Positions 49,084-63,526 are shown, counted from the first letter of the stretch. The stretch: DNA of 64,000 nt from Sphagnum magellanicum (GCA_021904315.1 CM038919.1:2976001-3040000), one strand, 5' to 3'. Numbers and translations: made by a program. The notes: generated by a model not told the origin, from the sequence alone.

Positions 49084-49345
49084 TACGGAATGGTCAAGCT
49101 CTTGCCCATTATATCAGGTAAGGTGTGAGCAAGCCCATCGGGAGCTAGGTGAGACACCCAATATAATGGGCAAAAGGTGAGTTCATTCCATGACATTAAT
49201 GTCTAGGGTGGCAGATCATGCCATTTTCTTGATCACATTACATGACATAATCTTCCAATGATAATCACATTAGTGATGAAAATGTGTATATTGAACATGA
49301 ATTTCGTGTTAAATCATTGATTTTGCCACTCCAGACCTTAATGAG
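49084..49345. repeat. Composite inverted-repeat element A, copy 4 (3' flank, reverse orientation)
   Basis: The GGAATGG module spans about 49,086-49,190 and is followed at once by the second module, which starts TCTAGGGTGGCAGATCATG and ends TTGCCACTCCAGACCTTAAT. The module order is the same as in copy 3. Confidence 0.8.
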
Positions 49346-49872
49346 CTGATCAGAAGAATTATGTTCAGAACCTTACGCATCTCTGATGGAGTGTAGTTGC
49401 CATTATGATGGTCAAAATTTGGTATGCAGGTAAGGTGATAACTGATGCTAGTGAAGCCATTGTATCAACTAACCTAGCTCAATGTTTTCTTCAAGGTCAT
49501 TATCAACTTCAGTAATGGGAAATAAGGGGGACGACTACTTTCAACCAAGTGTCTATCACTTAGAGATCTCAGAAATGGGTGTCTTTCCATTTTGACAGAT
49601 CTCGCCACAAAGGACAAACATGCTTTGCTTGGGTTCTTAGTATCTAGGATCTTTGTCATGGGTTGCATGGGGGGTTTAGGGTTTAAGGTTTTATTTACTG
49701 TGGCATTGCAAAAAACATAGGTTCTACTGTCATTAGGCTACAAAATTGTTCATACAAGATGGTTGACACTAAGAATTCAGACAACCAAATTCTTGAAAGA
49801 ACAGGGTACTATGAAACAATATAAAGTACCCAGTATAGACCAATCTTTAGGTGTGAAGTCGATGGTGCATGA

Positions 49873-50077
49873 GACCCAGCCCATGTCTATGGCAATCTCA
49901 TCTACATCACCAAGAACAATTCAGTTAAAATCCAGGAAAAGAAGCCGGAATTCAATGCAGGTTGCCAATGTACTCACAGATGAGACTCTGCCCACATCTA
50001 TGGCAATCTGATCTACAGAACCCGCAACAATTCAGTTAAAATCAAGTAAAGAGGTCCTGCAAATGGTTGCCAGTGTA
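49873..50077. repeat. Tandem duplication, about 100-110 bp unit
   Basis: Two adjacent units share TCTATGGCAATCT, ACAATTCAGTTAAAATC and a GTTGCCA(A/G)TGTA end (about 49,873-49,972 and 49,984-50,077). They lie just downstream of the PSA3 stop codon on its 3' side, and may fall in its 3' UTR or beyond. Confidence 0.75.
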
Positions 50078-50222
50078 GTGCATACTAACAGGTGGGCTGT
50101 TCTGCAAACACTAACATGTTTACCTGTAACTATGAACACAGACAGATGTGATACATTGAATGTGATTGAGTTGCAAGCACTAACGTCATAACTTAGAGTC
50201 AAGCACACAAGCACAAATGTCT

Positions 50223-51769
50223 TCATTGAGTTGAGCTGCTTGCCATGTCCTGAACAACCTCTTCTTCACTACTCAAATCCTGAGTTGGCTGTAGTGAGTT
50301 AGATGCATCGTCTTGAGTGTCAGGTAGACGGGATTCTACAATCCTCTCAACTTCTAAAGCATCAGCAGATGGAAAGACAGTGGTCAATATGGATGTAAGC
50401 AAGGGGACATCATCCTCAGCTATAAAATTGGCACCAATGCAGCACTTGCAAATAGCATCAAGGGCCTTTTCTGCACGCACTTCCATAGGAATGTCAATGG
50501 CTGGAGCATTTGATTTGGCCCGTTTCTGTCACACCACATACATAAAGAGGCAAAATTAACATCATCATTATCATCGGGAGGATTTCAATTAAAAGTCAGG
50601 AAACTTTCCAAGGAAAACAACAACAGGGAGAATATAATTCAGAGAGTGCAAATGCAAATGACAGGAACAACACTTGCCTTGGCGGCTTCATCCATGAGCA
50701 ACTCTAGATTTTCAATCTCATATTGGATATCATAAGACACACGAAGGCGTGATGCTCCCATGAGCAAGTCATCAGACTTGAGCAGGCCAGCTCCCAATGC
50801 TGCTGCCCAGCACCAAACTAAAACATACTGTGCCTTTGCTGCCTGGAAATAAATACCCCCCGCATTTCCAAAACCAAAGATTGAATTCCATCAAGTTAAA
50901 TTTTTAAAAAACTACTCTTGATTTTGTTGCAGAAAAAATCCTTGGCAATTTGGCATTTTGCAGGAATAGAGAGAGCTTGCAGACTGAACTGTGCAAAATC
51001 CTGAAAATCAGCTTGCAATTGAGGTTTTCTCCTTAATATCAAAGACTTCACCTATCATGACCTAATTGATGCCATACCAACTAGTATCATTTTCAGCTTG
51101 CATACTCCTTCTCCGGTTCATTCCTAGATTCAGCTTCCAAACACAATAGAAAAAGCTTGCACACAAACTGCGAATGTAACCATGCGATGATGAACCAGTT
51201 CTTCTGATTAAACCCTAAAAGAAACCAAGGGGAGGGACACACACGCAGGCAGCTACCGTTCCATGGCGCTCGGTGAAGCTATAAAAGGCGCGGGAAGCAT
51301 CCGGAGAGCAATTCTTCTCGACTTTCCGACAGAACTCGACAAACTGAATCCTGTCATTGCCGACACCTCCCTCGTCACTCAAGATGCGCGATACCAATCC
51401 CACTATCGGCAACGAGCCTCGAATCCTATTGAAGAAATCACCCACAGGGTTCACGTTCCTCTCAAGGTAAGCTGTTATGACAGGACCTCCATTGAGCAAC
51501 TTTTGCTGCCGTTGCGGGGTTTGTAGCCTCCTCCTCCCTTGCAGTTCACGTGCAGCCAGCACACGAGCTTCCGAAACCAGGCTATGACGAACAACACCCC
51601 CACGGAAAGAAACCCTAAAATCAGAACAAGAAGACGACGAAGAAGAAGAAGAAGAATAAGAAGAAGACGGCGATGCACATGAGCAACTACTGCACATGGG
51701 AGCTTGAGAGGAGCAGGAGAAGGAAGAGGCGATGGGAGTGATGGGGTTCACGGCCGCGAGCGAATCCAT
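50223..51769 (-). CDS. PSA3: Photosystem I assembly factor PSA3-like, chloroplast precursor
   Basis: Three exons on the minus strand, 51769-51257, 50842-50678 and 50525-50223, join in phase 0 to give 326 aa. Residues 1-60 are Ser-rich and basic with few acidic residues, fitting a chloroplast transit peptide. The mature part contains NPVGDFFNRIRGSLPIVGLV, then SRILSDEGGVG and SRAFYSFTERHGT. Exon 2 gives KAQYVLVWCWAAALGAGLLK. Exon 3 gives IPMEVRAEKALDAI and VFPSADALEVERIV. From memory this matches Arabidopsis At3g55250/maize PSA3, a stromal factor that works with PYG7 in photosystem I assembly. It is somewhat longer than the Arabidopsis protein (about 277 aa), chiefly at the N-terminus. Intron 2 starts with GC, not GT. 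A TATATATAC box lies about 130 bases upstream of the ATG. Confidence 0.85.
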
Positions 51770-51897
51770 TGCTAACTACGTCCTTGCGAGGATCGAGTGC
51801 GTACGCGGGCGCTCGCGGGTTGTGTCCGAAAACCCTCGAGCTCGTCTTCTCTGCGCACGGCTCGTATTCTACTTCACTATGGACTACAGACCTCGCG

Positions 51898-51912
51898 CCT
51901 GTATATATACGA
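51898..51912 (-). promoter_or_regulatory. Candidate TATA box of the PSA3-like gene
   Basis: CGTATATATACAG on the minus strand lies about 130 bases before the PSA3 start codon, a usual spacing for a plant TATA box with a 5' UTR near 100 bases. The motif is nearly palindromic, so direction is set only by the gene it precedes. Confidence 0.45.
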
Positions 51913-52084
51913 ACCATATACTATGATTATAATACGTATAGATGAAAGTTGGATACAGACGGTATGTATGGGTTTTCGCTGCTGTCATATACGAGTACAT
52001 ACGTCTTCATACGGATAAGGTTACAGACCATGCTCCAGAATATATTGATTAATTTTACCTCGCATTTTAGCAACAGCCAGATGG

Positions 52085-52158
52085 CCTATTAGCTCAGCTG
52101 GTTAGAGCGTCGTGCTAATAACGCGAAGGTCACAGGTTCGAGACCTGTATAGGCCATC
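52085..52158 (+). tRNA. tRNA-Ile (anticodon AAT)
   Basis: A 74-base cloverleaf fits fully. The acceptor stem GGCCTAT pairs with ATAGGCC and A is the discriminator base. The T stem is ACAGG/CCTGT with loop TTCGAGA. The anticodon stem TCGTG/CGCGA, with one G-T pair, carries the loop CTAATAA with anticodon AAT. The internal B box GGTTCGAGACC and an A-box-like TTAGCTCAGCTGG are present. A T-run shortly downstream (TTTT near 52,164) can end RNA polymerase III transcription. There is no intron and no encoded CCA. Confidence 0.97.
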
Positions 52159-52159
52159 T

Positions 52160-52325
52160 ACTTTTATGCTCTCTTTTCTTTGTATGTGTCTTAAGCTCTT
52201 ATGTATAAAATTTAAATATTTGTAATGATTCTTTTGGATTTATGAGTTTCTTTTTTCGGTTTGGGGAGGGGGGGGGGTGGGTACAAAAGTCCTTGAGTGT
52301 TTTTTTTAATAAATTTTATCGGGAT

Positions 52326-52356
<31 letters not shown>

Positions 52357-52895
52357 TCTATTTATTGGGTGAAGAAGAACGTGTATCTATGAAGCAAGGT
52401 AGTTTGTTTGTTTTGTTTTGTTTTGTACTTATGAGATCCATTGAACCAGGATGCTTCAGATCGTTCTTGGTCTCTTTGGAAAGCTCTTGAGGAGGAGGGG
52501 TGCATTGGCTTGGTTCCATGAGATGTTTGGACTTGCTGTGCAAAAGTTCTTGAATATTGAATGATTTCTTCACTGAAAAGTAAAGTAAAGTAAATTAAAT
52601 TAAAGCATAGCTGAAAATTTCGGAGGAATTGGAATGTGCCTTTGATGTTGTTGTTGGAAAGATCTTGATGAGCAGGATTTAATGAAATTTATTTGGTAAG
52701 ATTTGGATTCAGAATGTGGGAGATATTGATTTTAAAGTGATTTCTGACACTGAAAATTCAAATAAATTCCAAAAAACCAGGTTTTGGAAGGAAAAAATCA
52801 GTTGAGGACATGGTAACACTTGAAGGCTTACCATTCAATTCAAGCATGATCAAGACCATCCTCAGATCAGTAAAATCCATGCACAACTGAAGAGA
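52160..52895. other. Non-coding stretch with a TTTA microsatellite
   Basis: It holds a (TTTA)n microsatellite at about 52,324-52,366 and a G-run near 52,266-52,276. No gene was recognised. Confidence 0.6.
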
Positions 52896-53345
52896 TTGTC
52901 AGGACAGATCCATGAGGAAGGATGTCTAATAGAGATCACATTTGTGTTGCATAGTGTGGAGGAGGAGAAGGAGGAGGAGGAAGAACAACAACAACAAGAA
53001 AAGGTGTCTAATTTGTGTCACTGTAGTGAGAAACTGGCGATTGCAATTGATGGGCTTGTCTGCACACACACTCCTGGTACTTCACATTCTCAAGAATCTG
53101 TGGGGTATGTGGAGACTGTCATACAGCCACACAAAGTTCACCTGTTGGACCATGGGAATGACTTATCTTCACTCATAATCAAATCAATCACCAGGCAGAG
53201 TGTTGGAAATTATTCCTCACCTGGTGGGTATGGGAGGTTTTGAGGAGTACTTCTAAATCTTTCAGATTCCTTGTGTGTCGTCGGTGGTTTTGCTCTTGTG
53301 GGAGGGAGGGGAAGATGATGCAATGTCGTGCTTGTGAGAGTTGGG
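52896..53345 (+). other. Possible decayed coding fragment with a zinc-finger-like patch, unrecognised
   Basis: A 115-codon open frame (52,896-53,243) contains a low-complexity Glu/Gln run followed by unrecognised sequence. Immediately after, in another frame, RRWFCSCGREGKMMQCRACE (about 53,276-53,335) looks like the first half of a PHD-type finger (C-x-C, then C-x2-C). The later His/Cys pairs do not follow. I cannot name a family. It could be a remnant or chance. Confidence 0.2.
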
Positions 53346-53555
53346 GTTGGCTATTTTGGAGAGTTGGCTTCCGTCTTCACATCTGGAAAGTAAAGCAGCA
53401 CTTGCATGCAATTGTGGCATGAGAATTCCTGTTGTCAATCCTAGGCAATGTCCAATACAAAAAACACTACATGAGAATCAATTCTCATGCACATTTGTAA
53501 TCCTTGAGTCAATGATCAACTGCAACAATGCTGTGTGCCAATTGAAAGACAGAGA

Positions 53556-53722
53556 GGAATAGAGATCCCTACAGATCTCTCGATTCAGACCATACAGGGG
53601 ATTAGAAATCTCTGCAGATCTCTGAATTGAGACCATGATTGAAGACACACAGGATTAAAAATCTCTGACCCATCTCTGAATTGAGACCATGATTGAAGAC
53701 ACACAGGAATAGAAATCTCTAA
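53556..53722. repeat. Tandem repeat, 53-54 bp unit
   Basis: Unit starts of the form GGAATAGAAATCTCT or GGATTAGAAATCTCT occur at 53,556, 53,599, 53,652 and 53,706. The two middle units share TCTGAATTGAGACCATGATT. The first unit is shorter and the last is partial. Confidence 0.8.
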
Positions 53723-56007
<2,285 letters not shown>

Positions 56008-56214
56008 AAATTGACCCATGGACTTATTAAAATTTTCATACTTAAAAAATTTCCATATCACATTTGGCAACGTGTTGATGGATGTCAAAATTTTGTGAAT
56101 TTGAAAATGGAATGTCGTTGGAAATGTCCTTGCATTTTGAGAGCAATTTATGTTCATCCCACTTCTAAACGCACAATAAGTATTGGAAATTTTAATAAGT
56201 CCATGGATCAATTT
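56008..56214. repeat. Small foldback element with about 28-bp terminal inverted repeats
   Basis: AAATTGACCCATGGACTTAT at the left end (56,008 onward) is matched in reverse complement at 56,187-56,214, extending over about 28 bases with one mismatch. A related direct copy (CCATGGACTTATGAAAATT) lies just outside at about 55,962-55,985. There is no coding content. Confidence 0.75.
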
Positions 56215-57600
56215 GAAACAATGGGACATAGAGGATGAAACCTTGGGATCAAAAAGACCGAGAAAGATACCCTAAAGAAAAGGGAACATCAAAAAAATTT
56301 ATTGGCCACCACCAAAAGGAAAGTGATATCTTCACCCCCATGTGATGATCTAAGGCTATCCTTTCTAAGGTCAATGAATGTTGAGGCTCACAAAGTTAGG
56401 TTGATAGTTTATGAGTGGATGGAAACTGAATGTAACACTTACTCAAGATCTTATGTTGTCTTTGAACATCTTGGGACTTGTTCCAATTTTCTTTTGTTTT
56501 ATGGAGGGAACATATTTTTTCCTTTGTTGTTTGGGGGGGGTTTCATTTTGAAAAATGGAATGTATGTCAGACCCCAGTTTGTCTTATCTTGCCAATCACA
56601 TCTTCTTCAACACCAAATGATGCATTTTGATAATACCTATATTTGTTAACTTTCATTTGCAATTTGAAAGGCGTCCTTCAAAGAAAACTCAATACATGAA
56701 AGGCAACTTATTTCATGGTGCAACCCATCATCGCATGACATCTCTCAAATTTGAACATGAACTAGAATTTTGTTGTCATCATCTAGGCCGATCATTATAG
56801 TGATCAATAAAAAATTAGTGATCATCAATCATTTCTTATTTATTTTGCTCTTTTAAGGCTCTAAAATATGGACTTGGTGAAGCAACACCAACATTGTTGC
56901 CATGGTAAAAATCCCAAGATCCATTTAAAATTATTTCTAAATATTACAAATATCCCATGTGTAGCATAAGTAAGTCGGGGTCTTTGAGTTCAAATTTAAC
57001 AAATTTTGGCCTTAATTTGATCACTAAGAGCATCTCCACCAATGCACAGCTTTTAGAGCCCTGGAACAGTCTAATAAACATAGTCAAAACGTATTTCTGC
57101 TCTCTGTTTCTGATTGGGTAGATGGTTTGATTGCACCAAGTGGGTTGCTTTTTATTTTTGAGAACTTGCATGCATTAGAGCATCATCACTAGGATTCAGT
57201 GAGCTTCAGCAGCATTGCCAAGAGCTTCTCGACATGGTTATTTTTTTATAATACTGGCAGAATTAGCAAAACTATCTGGAGCCATGGGAGAAGGCATTTT
57301 GCTCTTGGGGTGCTTGCTATCAAGCTTTGCTCACCTAACAACTAACTACTTTGTCAATGATAATCTACAACAAAAGTAGCAACAAAAGTAGCTAGTGAAA
57401 CCAATGTGAAACTGGTTTAATAAGGTAAAACTTCCAAAAGTTGGATCGAATGCGATATAGTGTCCCTGGGACATTCGCCCTGACACTTACTGTAACTACC
57501 AAGTGTCAATCTTACAGCATGCCCTACGGCAACCCTCTATTAGTGTTTAGCACATCCAGTGTGCATTGTTTAGTCTCTCCCAGAAAAAACATGAACTGTA
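56215..57600. other. Non-coding stretch, nothing firm
   Basis: A 115-codon open frame at 56,302-56,649 is unrecognised. Near 57,027 the stretch AGAGCATCTCCACCAATGCA resembles a terminal motif frequent in small plant transposons, and a related AGAGCATCATCACTAGG occurs near 57,178; no complete element was delimited. Confidence 0.35.
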
Positions 57601-57622
57601 CGACGTAAGAGACTATTTAGTT

Positions 57623-57776
57623 CTCACCACCTGAGCCAATCATTGTAGTTGTCCAATGAGAAACAGTCATCTATCACCACCTAAGCCAATCATTGTAATT
57701 GGCCAATGAGAAACAGTCATCTATCACCACCTGAGCCAATCATTGTAGTTAGCCAATGAGAAACAGTCGTCTATCT
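57623..57776. repeat. 50-bp tandem repeat, three units, two CCAAT motifs in each
   Basis: Units begin at CACCACCT, positions 57,625, 57,675 and 57,725, an exact 50-base period. Each holds GAGCCAATCATTGTA (AAGCCAAT in unit 2) and a second CCAATGAGAAACAGTC. Differences between units are few. A (GA)n tract follows at about 57,794-57,833. CCAAT arrays with GA tracts can act as promoter elements, but no gene start was found beside it. Confidence 0.85.
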
Positions 57777-57790
57777 GCTGAAAAGAAGTT

Positions 57791-57839
<49 letters not shown>

Positions 57840-59469
57840 TTTAGCAACTGAGGACGAGGCAGCTCTCTACCATTTGGCACTTTTGCCTCTAAAACCCCAA
57901 CCCCCCCCCCCCTCACAGATTTTAAGCTTAACATTGGCCACTCAATCTGGCTACCTATACTGTACCTAGGCTGGTTAGGCACTAATTAATTATTTTTGAA
58001 ATTATCAAACTTTTTTGAAAAATACTTAACTGTGCCTTGCCAAAAATCTAAAAGAAATTCTCGAGAACGCTAGCTTCATTAGTTTAGCATAGTGCCTAAT
58101 TGTAAAATATTATTATTTAAAAAAGTTTTGTAGGCTAAAGGTTAGGTTTTAGGCAAGTTACCTTAGAACAAGTATATCTAGATGGTATTTTTATATCTTG
58201 TTATGGGTGGTATGTGACGGTTATTTATCGGTTTCTGATTATTTAAGTAGTGAAATTATTAGATTTAATGATTCTAAGAGGTAAGGAAGTGGTATTGTAA
58301 GTGAGATTATTCAAGAAAAATTTAAGATGAAAGCAAGAAAGTAGGAAAGGACATGATTTGGAATGGTGGATGGAAATTTATCAAAGGGGATTCTTTTTAT
58401 CTTATTATTTAATGTATGGTTTGGAAGAAAAGTTGGAGAAGAAGATAAAAAAGTTTTTAAAGAAGTTATAACATAAGAAAAACATTGTGATATATGTGTA
58501 AATTTGGAAAAAAAACAATTTGAATAGTTATCATGGTATGATTTTTTTTTTTTCATTTTTTTTCATGAAGTATAGTAGAAAATAACTTTTTTTTTCTTTT
58601 TGGAAATAGAGTTGCAAGAAGGTAAACTACCCATTGTTGGTGTAAAACCAAAATTGCAACAAGGTAAATGACCTTCTATAACAAAGGAAAAAATTGTTGT
58701 AGCATTGCAAGGCAATAGGTGATAGTTGACACACAATTGATAGAATAGTGTGGTGATGGTCACACACACAAGAAAGGTTTTCCCCTCCTTTATGCAAATT
58801 TTGAGGTATTCTTCAAGTGGTACTTCCTCTTTGGAATTTCCACAAGAAATAAACTATTGCCTTATTTTTTGGACCAATTTTGTTGTTAGGACTCATTGTC
58901 TCAAGTTATTAAACTTAATTATTTATTCTTTGATTTTTGAATTTTTCTTAGCAAGTTACTTATTTCATTGGACATTAAAACTTACTAGACCTTAGAAGCC
59001 AATATTAACATTATACAACACACCTTGTTTGCACCCTTTTCATTTGGTGTGCATGTTTTCAATTCTTTCAAAGTATCATGTAACCCATCCTTGAGATGTT
59101 TCACCTAAATGTAGAATTTAAGAATTGCAATTTGTGATTTTGGTACACAAATTTCTAAACCTAACTAGGGATAAGTTATCTCACGTTTTGTCTACCTTGG
59201 CTATGGTGATTGTATGAGTTAGCCCATGCAATTTGAATGTATAAAGTCCACTATGCACTTTGGGACTTACTATTTTTGAGGTGCATTTGTGGGAGTATTA
59301 TGGGTCACCAACTCACATTCATTATCTTGTGTCATGAATATTGGGTCAATATTAAAACCCTCCATGCCTATGAAAAACAATCAAATCCAATAAATACCTT
59401 TCAAGTAAAAGAAGCCTATTTTAAACCTCTCACATAAAAGAAATTTATTATAAAGTTTTTAAAAAAATT

Positions 59470-59650
59470 CATAGAATGGTTGAAAAAATAGGTAATGGTT
59501 GCAAATCCAGAAAGTGGTTGTAAATCCAAAAAATGGCATAAAATATAAAGAATGGATAAATAATCCAAATAGTGGTTGTAAATCTACAAAATGAGTGTAA
59601 ATCCAAAGAATGGATGAAATATCCAAAAAGGGGTTATAAATATAGAAAAA
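59470..59650. repeat. Degenerate tandem repeat, about 18-21 bp unit
   Basis: Loose units of the form GTGGTTGTAAATCCAAAAA or AATGGATAAATAATCCAAA recur about eight times. Unit length varies and the copies are strongly diverged. Confidence 0.65.
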
Positions 59651-60939
59651 ACTACACATGTCATGAAAAGTAATAAAAGAGGGGGGTTTAGATATTTATA
59701 ATTGTTGTGTGTAATTTCAACTATGGCAATGCTGATTGTGTGTGTTTTCCAAATGCTTGTGAATTTTGTTAAGAAAAATGTTGAATTTTGCATTTTTTTA
59801 AAAGTGTGTTCATGATGAGCTTATAAATGTATACATTCTTACTAAATGTTGTAAATGTCCATTGAAAACTAATCAAATTTATCATTTCTACATCCAATTT
59901 GAGATAAAAACAAGGAAATGCAAGTGTAAATCAAAGAATTTTACCAACTATTTTCTATTGTAGATAGAAGAGAAACAAAATGAAGTTCCTTTTGGAATGC
60001 AATGTCTTTGATGAAGATGATAGTGAGATAATAGATTGATTATAATTATATCTTTCATTATTTGTAAATATCATGAAAGATACCAAACAAATTTCATTGA
60101 CAAGATTTTTGAAGCTCATCAAATGACATTTCAAAAAGTTTCAAGACCAATTCTTGCAACAACTACCTCTTCACCATTAATTTGCACACACAAAGGGTTT
60201 AGGAAGAAAGTAAGGGCCATATGCAAATTAATTGTTGAGGACAAATAACCTCTAATTGAAATGGCAAAAAAACAACATTAGAGTTTGTTTGTAGCCTTAC
60301 ATTACTTGAAATTTATTCATAAGTACCTATCCCTAATCAAGTTTTTCATTGTAATACTTTTGAAATCCATGTAATTGGGGTTGATGGTGAAGGTTTGAAA
60401 ATGCTCTTGATTTCAATCACGTTTTGTAAAATACTTAGGACTAATTCAAACATCTTTAACAAACTCAATGATAGCTCTTTGTATCCTTGTTCATTTCTAA
60501 AGGGCATTTGAAGCCAATGTATTTTCCCCCATGTTCGAAAACATTACCAATTTATTCCTTCAATTCAAAATGATGGACCTTTTGCATTTATATTAGATTT
60601 GGTGAAAGACTTGTGTGAATTGTTTATGAAAATGAAAGATGTTGGCAAACTTTAAATGCTAGGATGTTTTAACCAATCATTTTGGGTTTTGTTATTGCTC
60701 GTGCATTCAAGCTAATGGGCAAGTTTAAGGTGACATTACAAAAGACATGACAATTTTTTAAAAGTCAATTAAATTGAAATTATTGATGAACCACCACAAC
60801 ATGTGGAAAATTTTCATGAATTTTGGAATTTCTTGAAAAAATTATGACATAAATGTCACAAATATTAAACAATAAAAGAATTTTCTTAATTCAAAAATAT
60901 TCATGAAGAATAGGTTTGAACTTTTTTAATTTCTAAAAA

Positions 60940-61115
60940 GAATCACAAAGAATATGTTTGGAAATTTTTTGAAGTTTATTGAGAGATCCACAAGGAACTT
61001 GCTCGGAAGTTTTTAGAAGCTTCCAAAAAGATCCAAAAGAAACATGCTTGAATTTTTTTTGGAATTTTTAGGAAGATTCACAAGGAATATGCTTTGAAAT
61101 TTAAAAAAAAAGATA
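60940..61115. repeat. 45-bp tandem repeat, four units
   Basis: Unit starts GAATCACAAAG, GATCCACAAGG, GATCCAAAAGA and GATTCACAAGG fall at 60,940, 60,985, 61,030 and 61,075, an exact 45-base spacing. Each unit continues with a TGCTTGGAA-like stretch and a run of T. The period is a multiple of three, but stops interrupt the plus frames, so coding is not supported now. Confidence 0.85.
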
Positions 61116-63526
61116 TTTGAAGAAAGTATTAATTTTTTTTAAGATATAAAATTAATGAAAATATTTAGAAAAATAGTTGATGGAAGTTTTTCGAGAACAT
61201 GTTTGGTGAAAGATTTTAGAAGGTTATATAGTAAAAATTTACAAAAAAATTAATTGACAAAACTTTATAAAAGGTTAGTTGATAGAACTTTTAAAAAAGT
61301 TGATGATTTTTTAGAAGGTTTCATTGGATAATATAAGTAAAAGTTTGTAAAACATCACATTTCAATCTCGCTAACATGATTTGTGACATGTATATTTCTA
61401 ATCTATCTTATATTTAACTTGTATTACGTTTTGTTCAAACAATAAATTTTTTAATTTTTCTTGTTCATTGTTGAATTCCTTGTTTATCAAGTCCATATAA
61501 ATTTGTTTAAATTGTATTTTTATCTTTTGTTTGACATCGAGTTGTTAAGTTGGTCAAAGCATATAATATTCTTATAAATCTTGCCATCAACATTGATCAG
61601 ATTGATAATAAACTTCATAACACATGGATTGTTTTTGTAAAATCTTTTTAGTTGTCAGGTTTAATCATTGTAGGAGAGAAAATTTATCATAAGACTATAA
61701 CTATGTGTTTCTTACATGCGTAGAATGTACATATAAAAATCAATATTCATGTCAAGTGAAGTAATATTAGTTTTTTTATTAATACAAATATGTTGTAATA
61801 TGTTGTAAAATTGTGATTTCTTTTCTTATATATGTGTTTCTTGTCCATGTATTCCTATCATATCAATGACTAGAGAACACACTTGGGAAAGGAAAGGTTC
61901 AAAGGACATCAAACTATTGAGATGGGAAACAAGCATAAAATCATGTGTTGTGCATCATCAACTACTTACTATAAATTATTTCCATTATAGATCATTTTCA
62001 TGGCTAAAACAAATTTATGTTTACCAAAAACCTTAGTTGCCAAATTTTGTTTGAATTACAGGTTTCAATTTACAACGATTGAAAATCATTAGTGAAATTT
62101 GAAGAGGAGCCAAAAAAAATATGACTTATTGATTGTTGGTTTATCCATAAATTAAAGGCCTTCTTTTCACAGATGAAGGAAGAATATCCATACATTTGTA
62201 TTTTATTTATTCCAACAAATTGTACATCAAAGCTCCAACCTATAGATATATATATATTCATTCTTCAATGCCTTTGAAATGTGATTTCACAACATAGTTT
62301 AAGTAACGGTTTACAACAACAATTCATCACTAGATTGCAAACAATGTTTCAACTTGATGTTAGAATAGAAATCCATAGTGAAAAAAGTTAATGTACTCGA
62401 TTTTTGAATACTCAAAAAGTTGTAGAATCTTAAAAGGAAAACGATTGTGAAAGGGTGGGGCAAGTGTGGGTTGTTGAATGCATTTGAGAAACCAATTCAA
62501 GGAGAGGCTTTGGAATCAAATGCATATATATTCCTTTACTTTCTAAGAGGCATATTCATGAAGAAAAAGGTGTTGTCCAAGTATGATCCACGAGGAAACT
62601 TTTCTAAGTGCTTTATGTGTAAATCCATCTTACACATGCTTTACATGTGAATCCATCTCACACATGCCCATAATTTGGTTAAATTTAGCCCATGGTTGAG
62701 AGCTTTACCAAGTGAAAAGTTGGTTAAAGCCTATAGTCAAGTGAAAAGACATACTTCAAATTTTTTCCCTTCCTTTCTCATGATATTTGATGGGTGCCCA
62801 TTGAGTATCATGGGATAAAATTAATTTATTAAAAAAAAAAACCAAACAAGAGTTACATTTTTGTAAACACCCCACAAACAATGGAGGAAAAAATATGTTG
62901 GGTAACACACCCAGGTACCAGGTTACCATGGTTAGAAGCAACCATTAGAAAATAGTGAAACCATGGTTAGGTGCTGGTTCACCCTAGGTGCTAAAATTCA
63001 TCTAAATTGCTTCTATTTATTGTTTACAATTTTACGTCCATTTGGGACTAGAGAGTCCATTAGACAAAAGGTAGATCATGGAGGACAAATTGTCCTGTGG
63101 TACTGGCAGCATGCCACAAACTTGACCAGGGCAACCGTGTTCGTAATCTGCATGAGTCCAGCAAGAGTTTTCGTGTGGGTGAGGAATAGGGTCAAACTAA
63201 AGTCGAACAGAAGCATTCCTTAACTTTTTGTGTATTTGAAAAGACAAGGAGCAAGTGCTTTCATCCTCTACCTTCCCCAAGTCGTAGCCTCGACAAAGCT
63301 TCTAAATATCATTAATATTTCGTGTTTCAAACCAAATCAAAGCCTCCGAATCCAAAATCTATTAGTTCTTGGGTTTAATTTTGCCACTAAGAGGCCTTGC
63401 TCAAGAAGGTAAAGGTGCTTATGTACTTATAGCTTGTGGGTGCTGGTTCACCCAACGCCTCTACTCTTAACCATTTCATACCCAGATTTAATAAAATTTC
63501 CTTACTTTGCGAAAACCTCACTCAGA

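Larger units (their letters stand above)
57980..63520. other. Long AT-rich region without recognisable genes
   Basis: No protein family, tRNA or rRNA was recognised on either strand. It holds a degenerate minisatellite at about 59,470-59,650 and a 45-bp tandem array at 60,940-61,115, plus many homopolymer runs. The text is typical of old, decayed intergenic repeats. Confidence 0.5.

Noticed and set aside
53556-53722. CRISPR-like array
   Set aside because: Units are contiguous and diverged, with no constant repeat and unique spacers; this is a minisatellite in a eukaryotic genome.
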